Shown here: positions 56,487 to 64,000 of the stretch, in pieces
How positions within the stretch are numbered: the stretch's first letter is position 1
Layout: each line of letters begins with the position of its first letter
Assembly (NCBI GenBank): GCA_037976565.1
Contig: CP137671.1
Span: 11,651,669 to 11,715,668 of the forward strand
Source: Mesocentrotus franciscanus
Taxonomy: Eukaryota > Echinodermata > Echinoidea > Camarodonta > Strongylocentrotidae
Length of the DNA stretch: 64,000 nt
Direction: 5' to 3'
Made by a program: the position numbers and the translations under genes
Notes under the pieces: model-generated
What the model was told of the DNA's origin: nothing
Database searches by the model: none
Seen by the model: only the letters and a program-made list of their open reading frames with translations

Positions 56487-57408
56487 TCAGCCAACACTCA
56501 TGCTTGCTACTTTCTCTGGTCTCTTCCTCTGGGTACAGTTCCAAGAAAGATGTCCAACTTTCTTGCAAACGTGGCAGGTTGTCTCTTCCCTTGGGCTTGG
56601 CCTCGGTATGGTCTTGCCGCCGAAAGACTGACTCTCCCGTCCACGACTCTTTGAACTGCTCCCTTCAGACTGCTGGGCTTCTGTAGATGGTCTATCCCCC
56701 ATTCTGCGTATCCATGGGTCTGAGTGAGCATCTCTATACTGGTCTGCAAGGTTGTCGTTCCTTAATGAACATTAACAACTCTCTGTTGCCTGTATCTAAC
56801 ACTTGTTCCTGTAGTATGAGACTCTTGACCCCATCCATACTACTATCATAGGGACTAAGTTCTAGCCATCTAACAAAGTGTTTTTCAATCCTAGATGCAA
56901 ATTGAATATAAGTTTCTCCCGATTGGATTTTTGCATGCCGAAACTTCAACCTATATCCCTCCTCCGTTAAATCAAAACCCTTCAGTAAGGCGGTCTTTAC
57001 TGCACTATAATTCTTAGCCTCGGAGACTGTAAGTCGTGAAATAATCTGAAGTGCTTTCCCTGTCAACAAAGCAGACAATGCTAAGGCCCAAACATCAGTG
57101 TTCTATCCTACACTAGAGGCATGTCTTTCAAAACGACATAGATAGCTATCAATATCATCCTTCCCATCCTGAAAAGGTGGGATAGGAGGAATCCTGACTT
57201 TAGTATTACCTGCATCTCTTCTAAGCTCCTCTAATCTAATCTGTTGTGTAATTAACTCTGACTCTAGCCTTCTATCTTCACTCGCAGAAGCTCTAGCTTC
57301 AGCCCTTTCTTCCCTTGCTTCATTCACACAATCATCCACATACACCTTCAGATCATTCCAACTTAAGCCAAAAACTTTCCCTTGTTCTATGAATTTCTCG
57401 CGATCCAT
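56487..57408 (-). pseudogene. Gag with CCHC zinc knuckle
   Basis: The first ATG of a good frame is at 57406-57408 (MDREKFIEQGKVFGLSWNDL). A coiled-coil-like charged region follows (EAREERAEARASASEDRRLE), then IPPIPPFQDGKDDIDSYLCRF and the capsid-like region (SALLTGKALQIISRL, KFRHAKIQSGETYIQF), and the knuckle CHVCKKVGHLSWNC (CX2CX4HX4C, near 56572). Lesions are a TAG near 57103-57105 (in register, probably from a Trp codon) and a frame change near 56755. It would form the RNA-packaging particle of the element. Confidence 0.85.
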
Positions 57409-57637
57409 GCTAATTATACTGCTGCGCACTTACCGTCCTATCAAATGAGTGTACCGGTGTCAAGGGCACTGGCCGTAGGTGAAGAACTCCTCTTAGCTCG
57501 AGTATCCCTTTCTACAGGGAAGGAAACAAAAATACAAACAGGTTAATTCAGTTTGCAAACTCGACATTCAACACAAACTCCTATACAATTTTAACTGAAC
57601 CTATAAAAAAAAAAGAGTCCATTCGTGGTCACCAATT
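57409..57637 (-). other. Leader with primer-binding site
   Basis: Minus strand after the 5' LTR: AAT, then TGGTGACCACGAATGGAC, a TGG-starting sequence expected to pair with a tRNA 3' end, then an A/T-run and the gag leader. Which tRNA it fits was not determined. Confidence 0.6.
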
Positions 57638-58808
57638 TGTCAGATCCCAGCACTGTACTTTGCTATGTCTGGCGATAGGATCTAGTTCTGTTTGTAAAGG
57701 GGTTGGTTATGAATTTAACACACAAATAAAAACACAAATTTCATTCGTTGTCTGTATATTTACATCTTACAACCACACTTTATAAATGACATTACCCAAA
57801 ACCAACAATCAACCTGCGTTCTCCAAGACGTGTAGTCTACAGGTATATCGTGATAGTTAAAACAATGAAAATAGTATCATGTGTCTTTTACCTTAAAACA
57901 AAATATCCCCACAACCTTACGATGTTTCTAAGCAAAAGTATTACCCTTTTTGGTGCAGTACTGCAAGTATTACGACGTGAGCTCACCAATAATTAATATG
58001 CCCCTTAGTCACGGGAAAAAGGTACAAATCTAAATGCTTCCGCATTAGTGATATCTGCCAATTAAATGTTCCAGATATAAACGATACTCAACATCCGCAG
58101 TCTCATGTAAATTGTTTCTATGTGCTGACGTCGCGTAGACTCGCGACAGAATGTCCTCGGGTATCCGATATGACGTTCGTCTGTAGCGATGCTGTACTGA
58201 ACAAAGTAGTAACCGTAGCAAGAAGTTTGAGCCGTCTAACCGCCTCAACATATAGCCGTACTCCGAAGTTGAGATCAGCAGACTGAATCATCGTAAAGAG
58301 CCGTGTCAGGAGTACTCTGAAGTCGTAATTCACTCGAAGTCCAAAATCGTCTAATAGACGTATGAGCCCAGCTCTTCTGTGACTGAGGTGTCAAAGACAA
58401 TTCGGGAACTGTAGAGGAGTCTTCTCCTGGCCTGCTCGCCCTGATGTTCAAGATGGCCCCAATATTAGATAATTGCTGCGCATCCTAGCTAGCTCCTCTC
58501 ACATACACTCAGCATATAGGTCCTGCCTTGACCAGTGCTAAATATGTTCTCCACTGCAACTAACTCATGCACCCTACACTTCACATCGTACACGTATAGC
58601 TCATGGCCTAAGGTATCCCTGAAAAGCACACATCACACACATAACTCTCCCGTTGAAAAGTACACATCACACACATAGCTCTCCCATTGAAAACGTGCAC
58701 TCTAGCTTGAGAGCCTATTGTTCCCTAGGCTTGTTAGACATAACTATTCCCCGGGCCAAATAATAGAAATAACTATTGCCTGGGCCAAATGCCAGTCACT
58801 TTGTGACA
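57638..58808 (-). repeat. 5' LTR of the Gmr1-like element
   Basis: About 1.17 kb, partner of 43843-45033. On the minus strand it begins TGTCACAAAGTGACTGG (a short palindrome) and ends GGGATCTGACA. Many small differences from the other LTR point to an insertion that is not recent. The promoter should lie here, but no TATA box was assigned. Confidence 0.92.
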
Positions 58809-58813
58809 AAGTA
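58809..58813. repeat. Right target duplication AAGTA
   Basis: Direct partner of 43838-43842. Confidence 0.8.
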
Positions 58814-60000
58814 ATCATTTCAAAACATATTTCTCTAAGTTCTTCCGGTCCTAGAAGGCTTCAAGTTATTTTCAGAATTTCTTTTTTGAGGACACGTAGA
58901 ACATGTTCAATATTTCCTGAGACAAGCTCAACCCTGGATTGAGAGGGCAAGCCTTCCCAGACTATTGGAAACCTATGAACCGCAGTCTGATTGAGTCTCC
59001 CCGTTCTTGCCTTCAGATGAACAAATCTAACATCCTCCTCTGAGTGCCGGACACGTATTGCAATATTCTCTCCAACTACTTCGCAGCTTATCAAGCCATA
59101 CAAGGATTTAACAAAGAATGAAACCATCAAGAAAATCCTCCTAGATTTCAAAGTGTACCATTTCAAATGGTCAAGACGCGGTCATATGGCATCTCTTGTC
59201 GTCGCTGTCTAAGTATCACTCGCGTTGCCCGTCGTTGAATATGTTCCAGCATATCGATGTTCTTTTTAGTATAAGCCATCCAAGCGGGCACACCATAATC
59301 AAGGATGGGCAACACGAGTGACTTGTATAATGCCAGAAGAGCTGGAGAAGAGATGCCAGCAGACATACGTGAGATGAGACCGAGCATACTATTACACTTC
59401 GAAACTACATGATTAACATGGTCATTCCAGTTCAACTGTGAATTGAGATATACTCTTAAGTACTTAATACAGCTCACCTGTTCCACGATTACACCATCAA
59501 CTAAGTAGAGTGGGTTCCCAACATCTTTATTACGGGGAGCTATTCTCATCATTTTGGTTTTACTTGCATTCAACTGCATCTGATTATTGCCACACCAAGA
59601 TGTTACCCTATTCAAATCTTGTTGGAGGAGACTGGTCTCAGCTGGATCTTTAATTATTCTATAAATCAAAGTATCGTCTGCAAAAAGCAGACAAGGTGAC
59701 TGGACGACACCCACTATATCGTTTATGAAAATATTAAACAATCGGGGCCCCAATACACTGCCCTGGGGTATTCCTGAGGTAACACTAGATGAATCCGAGT
59801 AGGAACCACGATACTGAACAGTCTGGTGGCGATCAGATATGAATGACCTTACCCAATACCACATGTTACCTTGAATATTGTATTTACTTGAGAGTTTGTT
59901 AAGAAGAATATCATGGGGCATCCGGTCAAAGGCCTTGCTAAAGTCGAGGAATATTGTGTCAATGATTTGGGTAGGAGTTTTATCAAGAGCAGTGTACTAT
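58814..60000 (-). mobile_element. LINE reverse transcriptase (third LINE lineage), 5'-truncated
   Basis: Minus strand from about 60000: IIDTIFLDFSKAFDRMPHDI, then FISDRHQTVQYRG, SGIPQGSVLGPRLFNIFIND, CLLFADDTLIY (catalytic FADD), LNRVTSWCGNNQMQLNASKT, CIKYLRVYLNSQLNW and LVLPILDYGVPAWM, to TAG near 59163. The C-terminal tail continues in another frame at 58861-59166 (MVSFFVKSLYGLISC, LNQTAVHRFPIVWEGLP). This is a Jockey/CR1-type RT without endonuclease. The LTR element begins 50 bases past its stop codon, so the LINE 3' UTR probably continues at 43842. Confidence 0.82.
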
Positions 60001-60079
60001 TTATGATGCTTGGGTAATAATCTTGCCATTCATAATGACTTGTGGAATATCATTACCAGCCTTTTTATTCTTTGTTTTA

Positions 60080-60478
60080 AAGAGAACGACTTAAATCTGA
60101 TTTGACACCGTTGACCACAACATACTGCATACGATTTGATACATAATCACGAAACCAATCGAGAGCCTGACCTCTGATTCCATAATGTTCCATTTTTTAA
60201 AGAAGTATGTCATGGTCAACGGTGTCAAATGCCTTTGAGAGATCTAAAAATATACCAACAGTAAAATTACCCTTATCTATTTCTTGCATTATACGATCAT
60301 ACGTATGAAATATTGGCATGTATGTAGAATATTTTTTACGAAAACCAAATTGTTGCAAAATCAATTATTATTATAATTCAGAAAATCATATAAACGTTCA
60401 AAGACAATTTTTTCTAATATTTTTGAAAAGAAGGGTAAAACGGAAATTGGTCTATAATTAACGACATCCTGTACATTC
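60080..60478 (-). mobile_element. LINE RT fragment (finger and palm start)
   Basis: Minus strand: DVVNYRPISVLPFFSKILEK, IVFERLYDFLNYNN, a TGA, FGFRKKYSTYMPIFHTYDRI, FTVGIFLDLSKAFDTVDHDI and GIRGQALDWFRDYVSNRMQY. Families typically read FGFR..YST and DLSKAFDTVDH. Both ends are truncated: the upstream end is a sharp junction with the duplicated segment at 60478. Confidence 0.78.
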
Positions 60479-61320
60479 CAATGTAGGAAGTTGTGTTGTG
60501 TTGTAATATAATGTTAAGATGGTAGAAGTGCGTACTATCAGCTTAGACTTGAGACTTAGTTTTTTTGTAATGGATTTTTCAAGAATTGAACCATTATTTT
60601 GACTCTGTATATTAAAGTGTCATTTGTTTTCATTGCATTTGCACTGATTTATATGATATCCAATACATGTAATTATCCTGTTCAAAATCTGTTTTATTGT
60701 GAATGAAATGATAATTTGAAAACGATATTTCAATTATGCATAATTTATTAAAAGATGTCATGATTTTAAATGAACTATACTATCATCATCCATGTATATA
60801 AGATGTTTTACAAATCATGTATATGTTATAGACTTGCCATCATATAAAACTTATCTAATGTAATATGGGCATGTACTTATAACCTACTGCACAACACCTA
60901 TGGATTTTATGATTGAAAGCATCTATTGCTTGCAGTTGGCTCGCCTTTCACTTTTTCTCTCAACTAGCTAGTGCTAGTGTAATTTAATATTTGAATATCT
61001 ATCCAGATACATGTTCAGTGTACACAGTACTAATAAATATTGCAGTCTTTCTGACAGCTATGCGACCATGCAAAGTTAGATAGAGCCATGTATATGTATA
61101 TTGATCTACATTTATATATGTTTATGGTATATGTATATGATAGATTATTCGAGCAGAACAAATATTTTTGTAAAGTTTTGTCTATGAAAGGTGTTGATTT
61201 AAGGTTGTTGTTGTTGTTGTTGATAGAAACGGTCTACATGAGGACTTGTAGACTTTCAGAAATATAGAATATCTTTTAATAAAGAATTTCATACAAGTTT
61301 CCATGTGGCTTTGTCTTTTT
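60478..61320 (+). repeat. Second copy of the segment at 34196-34882 and 36795-36840
   Basis: Shares GTAGAAGTGCGTACTATCAGCTT, ATCATATAAAACTTATCTAATGTAATATGGGC and GACTTTCAGAAATATAG, then directly CTTTTAATAAAGAATTTCATACAAG and GTGGCTTTGTCTTTT. It has extra DNA at about 60670-60790 compared with the first copy. AATAAA near 61278 with GT-rich DNA behind it may be a true poly(A) site. Confidence 0.75.
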
Positions 61321-61846
61321 ATTACTTCAATTTCTTACTGCTTTGGATGTGTTGCATACAAGGGCATCAACAGGGTCTCAAACGTGGAGGGGAGGGGTTA
61401 TTAAGTGACGGCGTAGCTAGTGGAAGACTTTTCAAATTACAGGTGTTAAAAAGGAGAAGAATGCCTTTAAAATGTGGAGGACTGATGCTATGAGGTTCCC
61501 CTAATTTTGGTAGGAGTGAGGGGGGCATATTCCCCTCTCCACTGCTTGTTGGTTCCCTTGGTTCGATGTAATCAGAATTACCATTTTAAATTACCAATAA
61601 ACTTCAGCTACTCGAGTCTACGTGGGATATATCTTCAAGGTATGTGGTGTTGGTTCAAGTACAAAATAAATGAATTACCGTTCTAAAAGAAAAATCAGAA
61701 GGGCAGATTGGTGGTAGTTTGAAACCCACTAAAGAGGGCAAGCAAAAAGAAGAGTTGTGATTTTTTTAAGAGTTTTAATACCTACACATAACATGGGAAT
61801 TTAAGATGTAACACATTAATTCTTTGAATTTGACAAGTCAAGATCA
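61321..61846. other. Intergenic, nothing recognised
   Basis: No gene or repeat identified with confidence. Confidence 0.45.
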
Positions 61847-62300
61847 AGATTCAAGATTCAAGATTTTATTGTCCATATATAATACAGAAATTTATTTTCC
61901 ATTGGTGTAACATGTAATATGTGAAACATAAGACAAAAACATGGCGTCGTGTGCTGAAAGCCAGAAGGGCGTCAATACTCTATAAAGAAAAAGTCTATGA
62001 GCAGGTACGGTCCTCCGGCTTTCAGCACAAAACATAACAAGACAATTATACGACTTATACATAGCAAGAATTTTTTATAGAATTCTTAATCACATCATGA
62101 ATAAATTCAGGTATGAATATAAAAGTGAATATGAAAGTAGAATAGGAGCAGCATCACAATCGAAATACGAGCAGAAAGAGAAAGAAAAGGAGAGCTCGAG
62201 CTCGAAGGACTGATAAAAGAGAGAAATATAGGGAAAGTTGGTAAGGGTCCAAAGGGAAAGGGGGAGATAGAAAAGGAGAGATGGCATAATTCCAATCAGA
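61847..62300 (-). mobile_element. LINE 3' UTR remnant with (ATCTTGA)n tail
   Basis: Minus strand ends GGACAATAAAATCTTGAATCTTGAATCTTGATC, a short-repeat 3' tail after AATAAA, typical of CR1/L2-like elements. Just before it GTGCTGAAAGCC and GGCTTTCAGCAC (61952-62033) form a hairpin. Purine-rich DNA follows to about 62285. No ORF2 part is preserved. Confidence 0.55.
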
Positions 62301-64000
62301 TGATTCATGAAGAAGAAGTGTAATGTGCATGGGGTAGTTAAGTCTTTTACAATTTCAGCCGCAATTTCTTTGAATATTTCTGTTGCTGTTGTTGGTTGTC
62401 TTTTTGGTTTTTTGTGTTTTTTTTCTTCTATAATTTGAATCTTTAATCGTAATATTTTCTAGGCCAATAGGGCCATTGTGGAAAGCAGTTTTGTAACTGA
62501 CTATTTGCCCGTAACAAAAAAACATGTAAAAATAAAAGTACACATAAATTAATATTGTGATGACAACAGAGATCGTGTTTCGCCCTTGTAAAAAAATCCC
62601 CCACGCTCTTCACTAAAGCATCCCCATTTATTTTTCTTCAAGAACCGATCCTTCTTTATAGGCCCTATGGAGCCTAATTTTCTCCAACTTTGAAAGGCTG
62701 ACTCGGATGATTTCTCTTATTTCCCATCAAAGATTGAAAAGAAATTTGCAGAAGGAAAACAAATCCTTTATTAGACCTCTGCTCTCTGCTATATCTTCAG
62801 AGCACATTTATAAGCGCTCAGACGAAGATCTAGAGTATGATTTGGGGCGTCCCGCAGGCAATCATTTTTAAAGACTTTTAATAACTACACATAACATGTG
62901 AATTTAAGATTGAATGGTTTGTACCATGGTTGAAGAAGGGGAGGTGGCGATCGGATCCAATTGGCAAAGGCCCATCAGGATACTAATACAGAGGCCTTTA
63001 ATAGGTGGCGATTAATATTGTGTCTTTTTATAGCAGCCGGGAATAAACAGGCCTTTATTTCCTATAGACATGGATCAAATTTCGTCTTTACAAGAGCTAT
63101 ATAGAGGCAGTAGGTGAATAGTGACCCGTCATGACAAAATGAGACAGAATTCGCTGTGCTAGACCTTAAGAAAATTTTGAAAATGTAGACCATTTCGAAT
63201 ATGAATATGAAATTATGAATATTCTGTATTTTAAAAAAAATAAACAGTTTTCTTTCGAGTGTTTTTTTTTTTAAATCAATGGCTAAATATGAATAATTGT
63301 CTGGTTAGCGCACGTCTTAATTATTAGTCTTTGATAAGCGGCCAAATTCCAAAGGTCTTTTAAAAGCGATTAGAAAAGAAACGTAATTTTTAAAGATAGA
63401 AAACGTGAAATGTGTCTAGATTACAAACATGTGATAAAGAAGATGAGAATTAGAATTTCAATAATATACAGCCCGGTATATTTCATTTTCGTAATTATGA
63501 ACCTTAAAAATCATAAACGTTTTACATTTTAATTTGGACTTATGAACCCTTTCTCGTTTTCGCAATTACGCACCCTATTCCATTTTCAGAAACATTACTG
63601 AACCCTTTTCTCACCATCGGAAATACGAAAAACATATCAATCATGTTTTGATTCTTATTCTTTATAAAACGGCAAATTCTAATAGATCTTTTAAAAGGCG
63701 AACGATAAAGTAAAGTAGTTTGTATTGATATATTGAAGGTTTGACGGACTAGGGAGAAGAAGGATAAAAAGGACTGAAAAGAAAATACCTTTTAAAAGAG
63801 ACAACAGGAACTGTATCGAGATTATGAAACGCATTTTTTTTAAAGGAAAGAATAACAGTAGGGGACAAGAAAAAAAATCATGACGTTTTCTTTTTTCTAA
63901 AGATCGAGCTAACTAGGGCGGAAAAAAGAAAAACCATTGAACAAAGATCTATTCATGAAGAGGTGTTTTTTCACCTCACCTCGCTGTTGAGTTCTGTTAA
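62301..64000. other. AT-rich intergenic DNA
   Basis: No gene, RNA gene or clear mobile element is seen. The sequence has many short A and T runs; ORFs at 62355-62543 and nearby are low-complexity. Confidence 0.45.

Larger units (their letters stand above)
43843..58808 (-). mobile_element. Gmr1-like Gypsy LTR retrotransposon, with nested insertions
   Basis: Complete in outline: LTRs at both ends (TG...CA), 5-bp AAGTA duplication, a TGG-starting primer site after the 5' LTR and a polypurine tract before the 3' LTR. On the minus strand the order is gag (zinc knuckle), protease (DTG), integrase (HHCC, DDE), reverse transcriptase (FIDD) and RNase H. The integrase lies before RT, opposite to ordinary Gypsy elements but as in the Gmr1 group of deuterostomes. 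Stops, frameshifts and a large LINE insertion in RT make it inactive. No env-like ORF is seen. Confidence 0.9.

Noticed and set aside
43843..58808. Endogenous retrovirus
   Set aside because: No env-like ORF or membrane glycoprotein; the pol order and zinc knuckle fit a Gmr1-like LTR retrotransposon.
1..64000. CRISPR arrays, operons, riboswitches
   Set aside because: No regularly spaced short repeats with unique spacers, no gene clusters with ribosome sites; all signals are eukaryotic.

Overview
The window looks like nuclear DNA of a deuterostome invertebrate, most probably an echinoderm such as a sea urchin (inference). The grounds are AT-rich, intron-poor DNA with a cluster of intronless rhodopsin-type GPCRs, a SAMD9-like gene, CR1/L2-type non-LTR elements, a Penelope-like element, a Gypsy element with Gmr1-type domain order and a TU-like foldback element. 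There are no operons, CRISPR arrays or prokaryotic signals. A 500-base run of N (26921-27420) is an assembly gap.

Left part (1-25.1 kb): a broken Penelope-like reverse transcriptase at the very edge, then a family of plus-strand, single-exon 7TM receptors: one intact (5524-6516), one TM6-TM7 relic (7205-7405), one split in TM1 by a 5'-truncated LINE (10578-15453), and two that each carry a frameshift (18517-19562 and 24072-25095). All four near-complete members have Asn-Leu-Tyr where DRY is expected and QPxxY where NPxxY is expected. The DNA between the last two receptors is a diverged tandem duplication whose first copy has gained a TTAA-flanked MITE and a TIR element that itself carries a small hAT-type MITE.

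Middle (25.1-43 kb): two SINE copies, a 190-bp imperfect palindrome, the assembly gap, a SAMD9-like gene (P-loop and C-terminal part) broken by about nine small frameshifts, a long AT-rich tail region, a segment duplicated again at 60.5-61.3 kb, and a 3.8-kb non-autonomous Helitron inserted in a second copy of the TTAA MITE. The Helitron holds a splice-acceptor-led exon-like ORF.

Right part (43-64 kb): a set of nested elements. A TU-like foldback element (49262-52603, 8-bp target duplication) sits in the last part of a LINE ORF2; that LINE (45739-53634, with a 2A-like motif in ORF1) sits in the reverse transcriptase of a complete Gmr1-like LTR element (43843-58808, both LTRs, 5-bp target duplication); and the LTR element probably sits in the 3' part of yet another LINE (60000 to about 43131). 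Beyond that come a further LINE fragment and AT-rich DNA with LINE 3' tails.

Most of the window is therefore mobile DNA around a fast-evolving receptor cluster and one immune-type gene. Several insertions can be removed on paper at exact target duplications with the host reading frame regained, which gives unusually clear evidence for the order of events.
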